Shown here: piece after piece, positions 49,575 through 62,280 of the stretch | How the letters are laid out: every line of letters begins with the position of its first letter | Position numbering within the stretch: the stretch's first letter is position 1 | Assembly (NCBI RefSeq): GCF_031081985.1 | Contig: NZ_JARWSK010000006.1 | Span: 186,001 to 250,000, forward strand | Direction of reading: 5' to 3' | Source of the DNA: Komagataeibacter xylinus | GTDB lineage: Bacteria > Pseudomonadota > Alphaproteobacteria > Acetobacterales > Acetobacteraceae | DNA length: 64,000 nucleotides | Notes under the pieces: model-generated | Told to the model about the DNA's origin: nothing | Database searches by the model: none | What the model saw: only the letters and a program-made list of their open reading frames with translations | Position numbers and translations under genes: made by a program

Positions 49575-50384
49575 TTACAGCACCGGCGGGAGGTCGATCC
49601 ACGCCAGATGTCCCCCCTTGCCAGCCCCGGTATCGGTAAAGATGGCCCGCCCGCCCATGCGGCCATGGCGCACCCAGGGCCGCCCATCGGTGGAGCGGCG
49701 GTCATGCCCGCAATAGACCGTGTAGCCTGGCGGAATGTGATCGACCCAGTTCAGCCTGCGCTCGGGGTAGCCATCCTTCTGCATGCGGCCCGTCGTCTCG
49801 CCAAACAGGGCGCGTGACAGCAGGGGTGTTACCGTGCCCAGCCCCGGTGGCGGCAGTTCGCCCAGCATGCGGGCATGGAAGCCGCCATGCACGAATATGG
49901 ACTGCCCCAGCACGATCCATGCTGGCGCGCGCGCCAGATCGGCCAGCGCGCGCTGGTACACGTCGCTGTTCTCCTCGCGCAGGAAGGCGGTCAGCGTTTC
50001 CATCAATGGGGGGTCGCGGCGCATCTTGCGGCCCTGCAGCGCGCGGGCCAGCTTGCGGTCATGGTTGCCCAGTATGAACAGGCCGCGCCCTTCATCAATC
50101 AGGCGCTGCATCAGGCGGAATGCGCCCGCGCTGTCCGGCCCGTAATCCACCAGGTCGCCCAGTTGTATGACAAACCGGTCGGTCGCGGCGGCATGGCGGA
50201 AGGCATGCAGGTCGCCATGCACATCGCCCACCACGCGCAGGGGGCGGCCGGCCAGCAGCTCTGCCAGCGGGTGCGTGGGCAGGGCAGGAGGGGCCGGAGG
50301 CACGGTGGCTTCCCGCCCGGTAGCAGGCGGGAATATGGCATCCCGTGCCATGACAGGCCGATGGGAGGGAAATCGACGTCTCAA
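49575..50384 (-). CDS. Metallophosphoesterase, Ser/Thr phosphatase-like
   Basis: A 269-residue calcineurin-like phosphatase. The metal motifs are in order: VVGDVHGDLHAF, QLGDLVDYGPDS, ILGNHDRKLA, VHGGFHARML and YCGHDRRS. The substrate is unknown; ApaH- and PrpA-like enzymes share these motifs. The start may be the ATG at 50384 or at 50351. It is transcribed away from the 495-bp region before aarC. Confidence 0.85.
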   Translation of the reverse strand: MRRRFPSHRPVMARDAIFPPATGREATVPPAPPALPTHPLAELLAGRPLRVVGDVHGDLHAFRHAAATDRFVIQLGDLVDYGPDSAGAFRLMQRLIDEGRGLFILGNHDRKLARALQGRKMRRDPPLMETLTAFLREENSDVYQRALADLARAPAWIVLGQSIFVHGGFHARMLGELPPPGLGTVTPLLSRALFGETTGRMQKDGYPERRLNWVDHIPPGYTVYCGHDRRSTDGRPWVRHGRMGGRAIFTDTGAGKGGHLAWIDLPPVL

Positions 50385-52397
<2,013 letters not shown>

Positions 52398-52465
52398 GGG
52401 CCAACCGGTAACTGACGGGATGCGGTCAGGTACCGCCCCCGTCGTACCATATATCGGCAATCATT

Positions 52466-52546
52466 AAAGTTTTTGGGTGCCGCCTTTTTTCAAAAAGGCG
52501 GCGTTTTCTTTCAAAGCTTTCAGGGAAAAGCTTCACCCAAAACTTT
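52466..52546 (-). repeat. Dispersed intergenic palindromic repeat, copy 4
   Basis: AAAGTTTTTGGGTGCCGCC, hairpin GCCGCCTTTTTTCAAAAAGGCGGC, then a second weaker pairing around AAAGCTTT ... AAAAGCTT and CACCCAAAACTTT. It lies between convergent aarC and smc. Same orientation as copy 1. Confidence 0.85.
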
Positions 52547-52563
52547 CATTTCTTATCAATGCA

Positions 52564-55500
52564 TTATCTGGCGGGTTCGGCATCCACCATTTCGGTCGCG
52601 CGTTCGAGGTCAACCGACAGCACGCGGCTGACCCCGCGCTCCTGCATGGTCACGCCATACAGCCGGTCCATATGTGCCATGGTCAACTGGTGGTGGGTCA
52701 CGACAAGGAAGCGCGTGCCCGCTTCCGCCACCATATCGGCCAGCAGGGCGCAGAAGCGGCCCACATTGGCGTCATCAAGCGGGGCATCGACCTCATCGAG
52801 CACGCAGACCGGGGCCGGGTTGCAGCGGAACACCGCAAAGATGAGCGACAGCGCGGTGAGCGCCTGCTCGCCGCCTGAAAGCAGCGAGAGTGTTGCGAGC
52901 TTCTTGCCCGGCGGCTGGGCATAGATTTCCAGCCCCGCCTGAAGCGGGTCGTCATTGCCCACCATGCCCAGATGCGCGCGCCCGCCATTGAACATGCGGG
53001 CAAACAGCGCCTGAAAATGCTGGTCGATCTGCGAGAACACGGCCATCAGCCGCTCGCGCCCCTCGCGGTTGAGCTGCCCGATCATGCCGCGCAGGCGGGC
53101 TATGGCCGATTGCAGTTCGTCACGCTCATGCAAAATCGTGTCGATCTTGCCCGATGCGTCCTGCGCCTCAAGCTCGGCACGCAGGTTGACCGGGCCAAGC
53201 TCGTCGCGCTGGCGGGTCAGGCGGGCCACCTTGCGGCGCAGGCCGGTCTCGGCATTCACGCTCAGGTCAGTGGGCACCACGCCCGGCGGTGGCGTTGAAT
53301 CCGCCTGCAACTGCGCCAGCAGCACCTGTGCCTGTTCGCGCCTGCCTTCAGCGCGGACCACGGCTTCACGTGCCGCGGTCAGCACCTCTTCCGCCGTGCG
53401 GCGGCCCTGCTGCACTTCCGCCATGCGGGTTTCGGCCTGTTGCAGTTCCGCCATTGCCACGTCATGGCTGGCTTCATGCTGTGCCAGTTCGGTTGCAATC
53501 GCATCGCGCCGGGCACGGACGGCAACCGGCTGGGGGGCCACGCGCTCATGCTCGGCCCGGGCATTGCGCAGGCGGGTTTCGGCGGCCTCGGCTTCGAGGC
53601 TGGCCGCCTCCACGCGGGCGGTCCACTGCGTCATGTCCTGCGCCGATGCGTCAAAGCGCTGGCGCAGGGTGGCGTCCTCCGTGTGCAGGCGGGCCAGGGT
53701 CTCGCGCTGCTCGGTTTCCTGCGCGCGCAGGCTTTCGGCCTGTTCGCGCAGGCTGGCCAGCGCGTGTTCCAGCCCGCTCATGTCGGGCAGGGCTTCAAGG
53801 CGGGCACGGGCGGCGGCAACATCCGCCTCCGCCTGTTGCAACCCTTCGGCCAGATCGGCCATGCGGGCCTGCCGGGCTTCAAGCCGCGTACCGGTCTCGC
53901 GCATTTTCTGCTCAAGGGCTGCGCGGGCATTGCGGGCGTGCTCGAGCCGGGTCGTGGCCTCTTCCACCACGATCCGGGCCTGTTCCAGCGCTTGGGCCGC
54001 CTGTGTCGCGGCAGCGGTGGCCTGCCGGGCCGCCTCTTCGGCCAGAGCCGGGGCGGGCAGGGCGGCAAGCTGTTCGCGCCGGGTGGCCAGTTCCCGGCTT
54101 GCGGTGTCGTGGTCGTTTTCCAGCCGGGCCTGTTCGGGCAGCAGGGCCTGCAGGCGCGTTTCCGCCTCGCTGTGCCGGGTTGTTGCGGCCTGCAGGGCGC
54201 GGCGGGCCTGCTCAAGGGCTGATTCAGCCTGCTGATGGCGGGTCCGCAGCGCCTTTTCGACATCCTGCGCCTGCGTGGCCGCCTGCGCTGCCGCCTGCTG
54301 GGCGCGGGCAAGCTGGTCGAGGTCGGGCAGGCTGGCTTCCTGTTCCGTGGCGCGCGCGCAGGCGGCCTCGGAATCCGTCAGGGCCGCCTGGGCCGTGGCC
54401 TGCTGCACCGAGAGCGTGTCGATCTGGGCCGAGATGGTGGCGTGCTGGCGTGAAAGCTCGGCCTCGGCCGTGCGGGCGGTTTCCAGCGTGTTCTCGGCGG
54501 CCATGCGGGCGTTGCGTGCCGTCGTCAGGGCTTCGCCTGCGTGCTGGCGGGTGGTTGTGGCGGCCTGTGCCGCCTGTTCCAGCGCCGGGAGCGCGCCGCG
54601 CAACTGCGCGAGTTCCGTGCGCAGGGCGCGCAGGCGGCCGAGCTGTTTGAGCCTTAGCGCCGCGCGGTCGGGCAGGTTGGGGGCCTGTGTGTAGCCATCC
54701 CACCGCCAGAGTGCACCCTCGCGGGTGACAAGGCATTGCCCCGGCGTCAGGCTGGCCTGAAGGGGCGCGCCATCCATGCCATCAGGCAGCAGCCCGGCAG
54801 CACCGAGTGCCCGTGACAGGGCAGGCGGGGCTTCAAGCACGGTGGAAAGCGGTTTGATGCCCGCAGCCGGAAAGGGCGCGGGTGCGGCAGGCGGCAGGTC
54901 ATGCCATGAGCGCGGCGCCGTGCCCTTGACCACCGCCTCAAGCCCATCGGACAGCACGACCGCCAGCGCGGTTTCCAGCCCGGCGGGCACATGCAGGCTG
55001 TCGGCCAGCGTTGTGCCGTGGGCCGGGTCGGCCTGCGCCTCGCTGTGCAGCGCGCGGGCGAGGCCATCGGCTTCCGCCTCAAGACCCGACAGGCTGGCGC
55101 GGGCCTCTGCCAGGCGGCCGGCGCAGGCTTCATCTTCCTTTGTCGCGGCAACACTGGCCGCCTCGGTCGTGGCCATGTGCTGGCGGGCGGCTTCCAGTGC
55201 GGCGGCGGCAGCCTCTCGTCTGGCCACGAGCGCCTGCAGGGCCGCATCGGGCACGGCCTGCGCGCGCAGGCGGGTCATGCTGGCGGCGAGTGTATCGACT
55301 GCGTCGCTGGCGCGCTTGTGGGTGGCCCTGGCCGCGCGCAGCGCTTCCTCGGTGGCGGTGCGGGTGGCGCGGGCTTCCTTCAGGCGGGCATTGGCCTGAA
55401 TTTCGGCCTGTGTTGCCTGCGCTCGGGCCTCCTCCGCCGTGGCACGTTCGGCGCGGAGGCGATCAAGGGCCGTTTCGGCCTCGGTCGCACTCAGCGCCAG

Positions 55501-57099
55501 GCGCGTGCGCTCGGCCTCGGGCACAAGTTCGGCGCGGGCGTTGCGCACATGGTTGCCCAGCGTCGCCACGTCGCGCTCAAGCACTTCAAGCCTGCTGGCG
55601 GCGGTGGCGGCATCCTGCGTGGCCTGCGCATGCACGCGTAGGCTTTCGGTCGCGGCATTGCGGGCCAGGTCGGCCTGCAACGTGGCATCCGCATGGGCGC
55701 GGGTGGCGTCCTCGCGGGCTGTCAGGGCGGTGGCGGCTTGTTCTTCGGCCACGCGGATCTGTTCATCGTGGGAGGCAATGGCCTCTGCCGTTGGCATATC
55801 GGCTTCCAGCGCCGCAATCTCGGTGGCGAGGGCTGCGTGCTGCGTGGCAAGGCGCTCATGCGCGGCCGTGGCGGTGGCAAGCCCTTCGCGGGCCTGCGTT
55901 GCCTGCAGTTCCGCCTCGCGCATGGTGGTGGTGGCTTCTTCCACGCGGGCCGCCATCTCGGTTATGGCCTGTGCCAGCGTGGCGCATGCGGCCTGCGCTG
56001 CCTCGCGCAGGGCGGGCAGGGCGGAGAGGCGTTCTGCTACCTGAACCCGCTCGGCCTCGAGCTGCCCGAGCATGAGGGTGGCGTCATCACGCCGTGCAAG
56101 GGCCGCAGCCTGCACGCCTTCGCATTCGGCAAGGCGTGTCTGTGCCTGTTCCAGGGCTGCCTCGGCGCGGGCGAGTTCCTCGGCAATGGTTTCAGCGCGG
56201 ACCTTGAAGCGTTCGAGTGCCGTGCGCCGCGCATCGAGTGCCTCGCGCAGGGCGGGCAGGGCTTTTGTCACTTCGTAATCGGTGAGAACGGCGGTCTCGG
56301 CCATTTCCTCGGCGGCCCTGAGGTCGGTGCGCGCGGCATGCAGGGCTGCCTCGCCCTCGGTCACGCCCTTGTGGGCGCGGGCATGCAGCAGCGCCAGAAG
56401 GGCGGTTTCGGAGTCGCGCAGGCCCTGCGAGAATTCGCGGTAGCGGGCCGCCTGTTCGGACTGCTCCTGCAGGTCACCAAGCCGGGATTCGAGTTGCAGG
56501 CGCAGGTCTTCCGCGCGCGCGAGGTTGGCCTCTGTCGCGCGCAGCTTGAGTTCGGCTTCGTGGCGGCGGCCGTGCAGGCCGGTAATGCCGGCTGCTTCCT
56601 CCAGAATGGTGCGCCGTTCCTCGGGGCGGGCATTGACCAGCGCCGAGACGCGGCCCTGGCTGACCATGGCCGATGAGCGCGCGCCCGAGGCCAGATCGGC
56701 AAACAGGGTCTGCACGTCGCGCCCGCGCGTGGTGCGGCCATTGATGCGGTAGCCGCTGCCCGCGCCCCGTTCGGCCCGGCGGCAGACCTGAAGTTCATCC
56801 TGCCCGGTAAAGGGGGCGGGAGCGATTTCGGCGGCCCCTTCCAGCGTAAGCGTCACTTCCGCCATGTTGCGCGCGGCCCGCGCGGTGGTGCCTGCGAAGA
56901 TCAGGTCATCCATTTCGCCGCCGCGCAGGGCGCGGGCATTGGTCTCGCCCATGACCCAGCGCAGCGCCTCGACCACGTTGGACTTGCCGCAGCCATTTGG
57001 CCCGACGATGCCGGTCAGACCGGGCAGGATATCGACGGAGACCGGGTCGGCGAAACTCTTGAAGCCTGCGATGCGCAGCCGGACGAAACGGGCGGTCAT
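52564..57099 (-). CDS. smc: Chromosome segregation protein SMC
   Basis: A 1511-residue SMC ATPase, longer than the usual 1150-1200. N-terminal Walker A is GPNGCGKS (residues 33-40), and the head continues VMGETNARALRGGEMDDLIF. Two very Ala/Glu/Arg-rich coiled-coil arms flank a hinge around residues 730-830 (AVVLSDGLEAVVKG, PSLARLTPG-type segment GQCLVTREGALWRWDGYTQAP). The C-terminal head has the signature LLSGGEQALTALSLIFAVF, Walker B VCVLDEVDAPLDDANVGRF, and the D-loop. dsbA-like lies two bases upstream. The SMC complex partners (ScpA/B) are not in the window. Confidence 0.94.
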   Translation of the reverse strand: MTARFVRLRIAGFKSFADPVSVDILPGLTGIVGPNGCGKSNVVEALRWVMGETNARALRGGEMDDLIFAGTTARAARNMAEVTLTLEGAAEIAPAPFTGQDELQVCRRAERGAGSGYRINGRTTRGRDVQTLFADLASGARSSAMVSQGRVSALVNARPEERRTILEEAAGITGLHGRRHEAELKLRATEANLARAEDLRLQLESRLGDLQEQSEQAARYREFSQGLRDSETALLALLHARAHKGVTEGEAALHAARTDLRAAEEMAETAVLTDYEVTKALPALREALDARRTALERFKVRAETIAEELARAEAALEQAQTRLAECEGVQAAALARRDDATLMLGQLEAERVQVAERLSALPALREAAQAACATLAQAITEMAARVEEATTTMREAELQATQAREGLATATAAHERLATQHAALATEIAALEADMPTAEAIASHDEQIRVAEEQAATALTAREDATRAHADATLQADLARNAATESLRVHAQATQDAATAASRLEVLERDVATLGNHVRNARAELVPEAERTRLALSATEAETALDRLRAERATAEEARAQATQAEIQANARLKEARATRTATEEALRAARATHKRASDAVDTLAASMTRLRAQAVPDAALQALVARREAAAAALEAARQHMATTEAASVAATKEDEACAGRLAEARASLSGLEAEADGLARALHSEAQADPAHGTTLADSLHVPAGLETALAVVLSDGLEAVVKGTAPRSWHDLPPAAPAPFPAAGIKPLSTVLEAPPALSRALGAAGLLPDGMDGAPLQASLTPGQCLVTREGALWRWDGYTQAPNLPDRAALRLKQLGRLRALRTELAQLRGALPALEQAAQAATTTRQHAGEALTTARNARMAAENTLETARTAEAELSRQHATISAQIDTLSVQQATAQAALTDSEAACARATEQEASLPDLDQLARAQQAAAQAATQAQDVEKALRTRHQQAESALEQARRALQAATTRHSEAETRLQALLPEQARLENDHDTASRELATRREQLAALPAPALAEEAARQATAAATQAAQALEQARIVVEEATTRLEHARNARAALEQKMRETGTRLEARQARMADLAEGLQQAEADVAAARARLEALPDMSGLEHALASLREQAESLRAQETEQRETLARLHTEDATLRQRFDASAQDMTQWTARVEAASLEAEAAETRLRNARAEHERVAPQPVAVRARRDAIATELAQHEASHDVAMAELQQAETRMAEVQQGRRTAEEVLTAAREAVVRAEGRREQAQVLLAQLQADSTPPPGVVPTDLSVNAETGLRRKVARLTRQRDELGPVNLRAELEAQDASGKIDTILHERDELQSAIARLRGMIGQLNREGRERLMAVFSQIDQHFQALFARMFNGGRAHLGMVGNDDPLQAGLEIYAQPPGKKLATLSLLSGGEQALTALSLIFAVFRCNPAPVCVLDEVDAPLDDANVGRFCALLADMVAEAGTRFLVVTHHQLTMAHMDRLYGVTMQERGVSRVLSVDLERATEMVDAEPAR

Positions 57100-57101
57100 G
57101 C

Positions 57102-57725
57102 TCAGCGGGCCGCCGCTTCAACCTTCTGGGCAAACTGCTCGTAGGTCAGTTCCTGCGCCACCTGCTCCTTGTCATTGAAGCGGAAGGTGGGCGTGCCGTC
57201 GATCTTGTACTGGGCCTGGGCGCGGTCTTCCTCATCCATGATGGCATGGCGCAGCTTGTCGTCATGGACGGTCTGCTGGAACAGGTCGGATGACATGCCG
57301 GCCAGCGCCGCCATTTTCTGGATTTCGGCCTCGGATTCCGCCGGTTCCTTGCCAAAAGCCCAGCGATCCTGGCTCGACAGCAGTGCGAGCACGAACGGCT
57401 CGTAACGCTCTGGGGCCAGCGCGCGCGCGACCATGCAGCCGGTCAGCGCGATCTGGTCGAGCGGGAAATCACGGAAAATGTAGTACACCTTGCCCGTATC
57501 GATCAGCTTGCTGCGCACTTCGGGAAAGACCTCGGCGGCAAAACGCGCGCAATGCGTGCAGGTGAGCGAGAAGAATTCCTCCACATGCACCTTGGCCGCC
57601 GGGTTGCCCACGGCGCGGATGGACAGGCGCGGGTCTGCCGCCTGCGCCATGGCCCGGCCAGACAGCAGGCCGCCAGCCATGAGGGTGGGGGTAAGGGCAA
57701 GCAGGGTGCGGCGTGTGATGGGCAT
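57102..57725 (-). CDS. DsbA-family thiol oxidoreductase, periplasmic
   Basis: A 207-residue thioredoxin-fold protein. The N-terminal signal MPITRRTLLALTPTLMAGGLLSGRAMA has a twin-arginine start. The active site is SLTCTHCARF (CTHC), and the cis-Pro region is YKIDGTPTFRFN. Probably introduces disulfides or reduces periplasmic targets. GGAGAG precedes the ATG at 57725. It lies two bases ahead of smc and downstream of corC, separated from it by a strong hairpin. Confidence 0.9.
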   Translation of the reverse strand: MPITRRTLLALTPTLMAGGLLSGRAMAQAADPRLSIRAVGNPAAKVHVEEFFSLTCTHCARFAAEVFPEVRSKLIDTGKVYYIFRDFPLDQIALTGCMVARALAPERYEPFVLALLSSQDRWAFGKEPAESEAEIQKMAALAGMSSDLFQQTVHDDKLRHAIMDEEDRAQAQYKIDGTPTFRFNDKEQVAQELTYEQFAQKVEAAAR

Positions 57726-57823
57726 CAAGGTCACTCTCCGGTGGGGACAGGGGTGGGGCATGGCCCCGGCGGGGATCAGTATTAAGGCCGTGTGGGGCGT
57801 GCGTAAATCCATCATGCCCTTAT

Positions 57824-57855
57824 CGGATGGCGCGCCCGTTCGGGCGCGCCATCCG
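57824..57855. terminator. Perfect 15-bp inverted repeat after corC
   Basis: CGGATGGCGCGCCCG (57824-57838), TT, CGGGCGCGCCATCCG (57841-57855), directly after the corC stop on the minus strand. There is no T-run following it on that strand, so it could be an attenuator or an mRNA-stabilising hairpin instead of a classic terminator. Confidence 0.6.
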
Positions 57856-57856
57856 T

Positions 57857-58774
57857 TCAGGCCTGCTGCGGGGCTGCCTCGCGGGGCGGCAGGCGCACGC
57901 GCACGTGGCGGATATGGCGGGCATCCGCATCAAGGATGCGGAACACCATGCCGCTTTCATGCGTCACGATCTCGCCGCGCGTGGGCACGTGGCCCGCAAG
58001 GCGGAACACAAGGCCGCCCACGGTCTCGATCTCGGCCTCGCGCTCCTCGCGCGTGAGCACAGGGCCGACTTTTTCCTCAAAGGCGGCAACGGGAGTGCGG
58101 GCATCGACATCGAGCGTGCCGTCGGGCCGTTCGCGCATCATGCTCACGGTCGGTTCGTCATGCTCGTCGGAAATATCGCCCACGATGGTCTCGATCAGGT
58201 CCTCGATGGTGACAAGGCCGTCGATGCCGCCGTACTCGTCAATGACGAGGGCAAGATGCACATGCCGCAGCCGCATCTGCAAAAGCAGGTCGAGCACGGG
58301 CAGCTGGGGGGCGACCATGAGCGGCTGGCGCAGCAGCGGCTCCATGCGGAAGGCCTCCGATGTGCCGACATAGGCAATCAGGTCCTTCACATGGATCATG
58401 CCCACGATGTCATCAAGCTGGTCGCGATAGACCGGCATGCGGGAATGGTTTTCCCGCCGCATCATGGCCAGCGCCTCATCAAGGCTGATATCGACCGGCA
58501 TCGCCACGATGTCGGCACGCGGGATCATCACGTCATCCGCCGTGATTCCACGCAAGCGCAGCACGTTGGCGAGCAGCGCGCGCTCCTGCCGGTCGAGTTC
58601 GGAGGCGTGGGGATTGGCGTCATCCCCCGCCGCATCATCAGCTTCCTTGACCAGCGCGGCAATGGAATGGCGCAGCCCCGGTTCAGCCCGCCTGCGGCTG
58701 AACAGCGACAGGAATCCCTTGCCGCGCGACCCGGACGGAGGCTCCTCGTTGGCATCGGTGCCGGGGCGGCTCAT
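57857..58774 (-). CDS. corC: CorC/HlyC-type CBS-domain protein
   Basis: A 305-residue protein with two CBS domains ([53 protein letters not shown]) and a C-terminal CorC_HlyC domain ([21 protein letters not shown]). CorC family members take part in Mg/Co efflux or regulation; this form has no membrane domain. The ATG at 58774 overlaps the ybeY stop (ATGA). Part of the miaB-phoH-ybeY-corC operon. Confidence 0.92.
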   Translation of the reverse strand: MSRPGTDANEEPPSGSRGKGFLSLFSRRRAEPGLRHSIAALVKEADDAAGDDANPHASELDRQERALLANVLRLRGITADDVMIPRADIVAMPVDISLDEALAMMRRENHSRMPVYRDQLDDIVGMIHVKDLIAYVGTSEAFRMEPLLRQPLMVAPQLPVLDLLLQMRLRHVHLALVIDEYGGIDGLVTIEDLIETIVGDISDEHDEPTVSMMRERPDGTLDVDARTPVAAFEEKVGPVLTREEREAEIETVGGLVFRLAGHVPTRGEIVTHESGMVFRILDADARHIRHVRVRLPPREAAPQQA

Positions 58775-59334
58775 GAGCGTGCCCCCCGCGTTACCATGCG
58801 GCCCGGCTTCCACGGGTTGGCAACGCCAAGGCCGGACAGGATGCGGGCCTCGAGCATTTCCATCTCGCGGGCCTCGCCGGGGTGGTGGTGGTCATACTGG
58901 GCCAGGTGCAGCACGCCATGCACCACCAGATGCGCCAGATGGGCCGCCATGTCGCGCCCTGCCGCCTGCGCCTCGCGCGCCACGGTCTCGAAGGCGATGA
59001 TGATGTCGCCGCCCCAGAGGCCGCCCGCGGCCGGGTATTCGAATGTCAGGACATTAGTGGGCTTGTTGCGTCCGCGATGCTGCCAGTTCATGCGGGCCAC
59101 CGTGCGGTCATCGGCCAGCACCACCGTGACCGGGCCGTGGCAGCCCGTGGCCGCGAGGGCCGCACGGGCCGCACGGTCAACCACGCGGGCAGGGTGGGGG
59201 ACGGCGCGGTTCCAGCGCCTGTCCGCCACCGTGACATCGGGGGCATCGCGCCCGGCCTTCAGGTCAGGCTGCATGGCCCGCCCTGCTGCGACCCCGCCCG
59301 CGTGGGCAGGGCCTGTGCTACTTCGAGGTTTCAT
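58771..59334 (-). CDS. ybeY: Endoribonuclease YbeY (16S rRNA maturation)
   Basis: A 187-residue metalloenzyme. The H3XH5XH zinc motif is HLVVHGVLHLAQYDH. NKPTNVLTFEYP is the family signature. AGGAG lies four bases before the ATG at 59334, which overlaps the phoH 3' end by 17 bases. YbeY processes the 16S 3' end and is needed for ribosome quality control. Confidence 0.93.
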   Translation of the reverse strand: MKPRSSTGPAHAGGVAAGRAMQPDLKAGRDAPDVTVADRRWNRAVPHPARVVDRAARAALAATGCHGPVTVVLADDRTVARMNWQHRGRNKPTNVLTFEYPAAGGLWGGDIIIAFETVAREAQAAGRDMAAHLAHLVVHGVLHLAQYDHHHPGEAREMEMLEARILSGLGVANPWKPGRMVTRGARS

Positions 59335-60472
59335 CGTTCTCCTGCTGCGACCGGGCGCGGTGGGGGCGGCGTTCGGCCCCGGCACGCTGGTCGTATGCCT
59401 CCACTATACGCGCCACCAGCGGGTGGCGCACCACGTCACGCGATTCAAATCGCATCATGCCGATCCCGGGCAGGCCGTCGAGAGTATCGACCGCCTCCCG
59501 CAGGCCGGATGTCACGCCACGCGGCAGGTCAACCTGGCTCAGGTCGCCGGTAATGACCATGCGCGTGCCTTCACCCATGCGGGTGAGGAACATCTTCATC
59601 TGGGCGGGCGTAGTGTTCTGCGCCTCGTCCAGAATGACAAAACAGTGCGCCAGCGTGCGCCCGCGCATGAAGGCGAGCGGTGCCACCTCGATCTCGCCCG
59701 TGCCCATGCGCCGGATCACCTGATCGCCCGGCATCATGTCATGCAGGGCGTCATACAGCGGGCGGAGGTAGGGGTCGATCTTTTCCTTCAGGTCGCCGGG
59801 CAGGAAGCCCAGCCGCTCGCCTGCTTCCACTGCGGGGCGCGACAGCACGATGCGGTCAACCTGGCCTGCCTGCAGCATGGCTACCGCCTGGGCTACGGCA
59901 AGGTAGGTCTTGCCCGTGCCTGCGGGGCCGAGGCCAAACACCATTTCCTGCCGGGCAAGCATGGCCATGTATTCGGCCTGGCCAACCGAGCGCGGGGCCA
60001 CGGGCCCGCGCCGGGTCATGATGGTGGGCAGGTCGGCAAGCGTCGGGCTGGCGGGGGGCGTGGCGGTACGGGTGTCGGGCATGGCGGGCAGTCCTCCCGT
60101 AGCAGGGCGTGGCGCGGGGGCCGAAAAGGCATGGGCGGCAAGCCGGATGGCGGTATCGACGGTGGCGGTATCGACCGTCTGCCCCACTGTCGCGCGGCGG
60201 TAGAGTTCGGTCAGCGCGGCCTGTGTCAGTTCCACCCGCTGGGCCGCACCCGTAATGGCGATGCGGTTGCCCCGACACGCCAGCCGGACATCAAATCCAC
60301 GTTCAAGATGCAGCAGGTGGCGGTCATGGTCGCCCACAAGCTGTGCCAGCAGCACGTTATCTTCAAACTGCATGGTCACGGTGCGGTCATTGGCCGCGGC
60401 CGTGCCACCGGGGGTACGCCGCCCGCCGCTGCGACGGGGGGCGTGGAGCGTGGATTGTGTCTGTTCTCTCAA
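59318..60472 (-). CDS. phoH: PhoH-like ATPase
   Basis: A 384-residue protein with a P-loop [18 protein letters not shown], Walker B-like [12 protein letters not shown], and the C-terminal [20 protein letters not shown]. The PhoH fold is a RecA-like ATPase/helicase; role in RNA metabolism, often coupled with YbeY. Start overlaps miaB (ATGA at 60469-60472). Confidence 0.93.
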   Translation of the reverse strand: MREQTQSTLHAPRRSGGRRTPGGTAAANDRTVTMQFEDNVLLAQLVGDHDRHLLHLERGFDVRLACRGNRIAITGAAQRVELTQAALTELYRRATVGQTVDTATVDTAIRLAAHAFSAPAPRPATGGLPAMPDTRTATPPASPTLADLPTIMTRRGPVAPRSVGQAEYMAMLARQEMVFGLGPAGTGKTYLAVAQAVAMLQAGQVDRIVLSRPAVEAGERLGFLPGDLKEKIDPYLRPLYDALHDMMPGDQVIRRMGTGEIEVAPLAFMRGRTLAHCFVILDEAQNTTPAQMKMFLTRMGEGTRMVITGDLSQVDLPRGVTSGLREAVDTLDGLPGIGMMRFESRDVVRHPLVARIVEAYDQRAGAERRPHRARSQQENDETSK

Positions 60473-61875
60473 GCCCTGTCTGTCTCCTCTGTCAGGACAC
60501 CACCAAGCGAGTTGGTGTACCTGTGGCGGATATCCACATTGGCGATCTGGCCGATCAGGCTGTCCGGGCCTTCAACGCTCACGGCCTGCAGCCATGGGCT
60601 CTTGCCCGAAACCTGACCCGGCTTGCGCCCCCGCCCCGTAAAGAGCACGGGCACCACCTGGCCTATGGTTGCATCATTGAATGCATCCTGCTGCACGCGC
60701 AGCATGGCCTGGAGTTCCTGCAGGCGGGCATCCTTCACGTCCTCGGGCACATGCATGCCAGCGCCTGCGGCGGGCGTGCCGGGGCGGGAGGAATACTTGA
60801 AGGAATAGGCCTGCGCGAAGCCGATCTCGTCAATCAGGCGCATCGTGTCGGCAAAATCGGCATCCGTCTCGCCGGGATGGCCCACGATGAAGTCAGATGA
60901 CAGGGCAAGGTCGGGCCGCGCCTCACGCAGGCGGGCCACGAGCGTGCGGTAGTCATCGGCCGTGTGCCCCCGGTTCATGGCCGCGAGCACCCGGTCGGAG
61001 CCGGACTGGACCGGCAGGTGCAAAAACGGCATGAGCTGCGGCAGGTCGCGATGGGCTGCGATCAGGTCATCCTCCATGTCGCGCGGGTGCGACGTGGTGT
61101 AGCGGATGCGCTCGATGCCCAGTTCACCGGCCAGCACGCGGGCAAGGCGGGCGAGGCCCCAAGTGCGGCCATCCGGGCCTTCACCATGGTAGGCATTCAC
61201 GTTCTGGCCTAAAAGCGTGATCTCGCGCACGCCGCCTGCCACGAGCCTGCGGGCCTCATCGATCACGGCCTGCGCGGGCCGGCTGCTTTCCGCCCCGCGC
61301 GTATAGGGCACGACGCAGAAGGAGCAGAATTTGTCACACCCTTCCTGAATGGTGAGGAAGGCGGAGCCGCCTGCGGGCGCCGCGCGGTCGGCGGGCAGGA
61401 AGTCGAATTTCTGCTCGACGGGGAAGTCGGTCTCGATCACCGCACCCGCCGCGCGGGCGGCACGCGCCACCATCTCGGGCAGGCGGTGATAGGTCTGGGG
61501 GCCGAGCACGATGTCGACATAGGGCGCGCGGGCCAGGATTTCCTTGCCCTCCGCCTGGGCAACACAGCCTGCCACCGCGAGCACGGTGGCCGCACCCTGC
61601 TCGGCGCGCGCCTCCTTGACCTTGCGCAGGCGGCCGAGTTCGGAGAACACCTTCTCGGCCGCGCGGTCGCGGATGTGGCAGGTGTTGAGGATGATCATGT
61701 CAGCCGCATCGGGCGTGCTCACGGCCCGGTAGCCGAGCGGGCGCAGCACGTCGGACATCCGCTCGCTGTCATACACGTTCATCTGGCAGCCCCATGTTAT
61801 GACATGAAGCCCCCTGGTGTATGAGGTGCTGGCTTGTGGCGTAGCCACGCCGGGGCGGGGAGACAGGCTGTTCAC
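60469..61875 (-). CDS. miaB: tRNA-2-methylthio-N6-dimethylallyladenosine synthase
   Basis: A 468-residue radical-SAM methylthiotransferase for A37 of tRNAs reading U-starting codons. The N-terminal auxiliary Fe-S Cys residues are [16 protein letters not shown] and VAGCVAQ. The radical-SAM motif is [16 protein letters not shown]. The C-terminal TRAM domain is [28 protein letters not shown]. It leads the operon. Confidence 0.95.
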   Translation of the reverse strand: MNSLSPRPGVATPQASTSYTRGLHVITWGCQMNVYDSERMSDVLRPLGYRAVSTPDAADMIILNTCHIRDRAAEKVFSELGRLRKVKEARAEQGAATVLAVAGCVAQAEGKEILARAPYVDIVLGPQTYHRLPEMVARAARAAGAVIETDFPVEQKFDFLPADRAAPAGGSAFLTIQEGCDKFCSFCVVPYTRGAESSRPAQAVIDEARRLVAGGVREITLLGQNVNAYHGEGPDGRTWGLARLARVLAGELGIERIRYTTSHPRDMEDDLIAAHRDLPQLMPFLHLPVQSGSDRVLAAMNRGHTADDYRTLVARLREARPDLALSSDFIVGHPGETDADFADTMRLIDEIGFAQAYSFKYSSRPGTPAAGAGMHVPEDVKDARLQELQAMLRVQQDAFNDATIGQVVPVLFTGRGRKPGQVSGKSPWLQAVSVEGPDSLIGQIANVDIRHRYTNSLGGVLTEETDRA

Positions 61876-62280
61876 GGGTCAGGTATCCTCAGGCATCATG
61901 GCGGGCACGCGCCCACGCAACGGGGGCAAGACATCGGGCCTTGCCTGCGCGCGGTCAAGAGGCTTGCCGCCGATAAAGCCGGGAACACATGGTCTGCCCA
62001 TCAACGCTCCTGGTGCGAAGGGTGGGGTGGCCGGATGCGGCCCCCCTGCCTGCTCAAGCCTGATCATGCCTGCCGGAATCGGGGGTATGTCAAGTCAGGA
62101 ACGCGGGCGTGGAGACAGTTTGCAACATCCCTGGCCCGTTTTGCCCTTCAATGCGACAAATTCGGAACTTATTAAGGGCAGGGCGTTAATATCGGTTTGA
62201 TCATGCATGGCGGGAATGGCAGACAATACCCTGTGGGCGACTGACCGCATGAAAGAAGACAGCAACAGGGGCAGCACCGT
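61876..62280. other. 405-bp intergenic region upstream of miaB and tamA
   Basis: Divergent space with no gene I can support; short open frames here lack homologous features. A perfect TTGACA on the minus strand (62093-62088), with weak -10-like sequence (CATGAT, 19 bases later, at 62068-62063), could be the miaB operon promoter. The AT-richer part at 62150-62200 may hold the tamA promoter. Confidence 0.4.

Noticed and set aside
57827-60616. A 929-residue open frame on the plus strand opposite corC, ybeY and phoH
   Set aside because: Three motif-verified, overlapping genes occupy the minus strand; the antisense frame is His/Arg/Gly-rich without domains, as expected for antisense frames in high-GC DNA.
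61817-62200. A 127-residue open frame upstream of tamA
   Set aside because: It overlaps the miaB start region on the other strand and shows no domain, no good ribosome-binding site and irregular composition.
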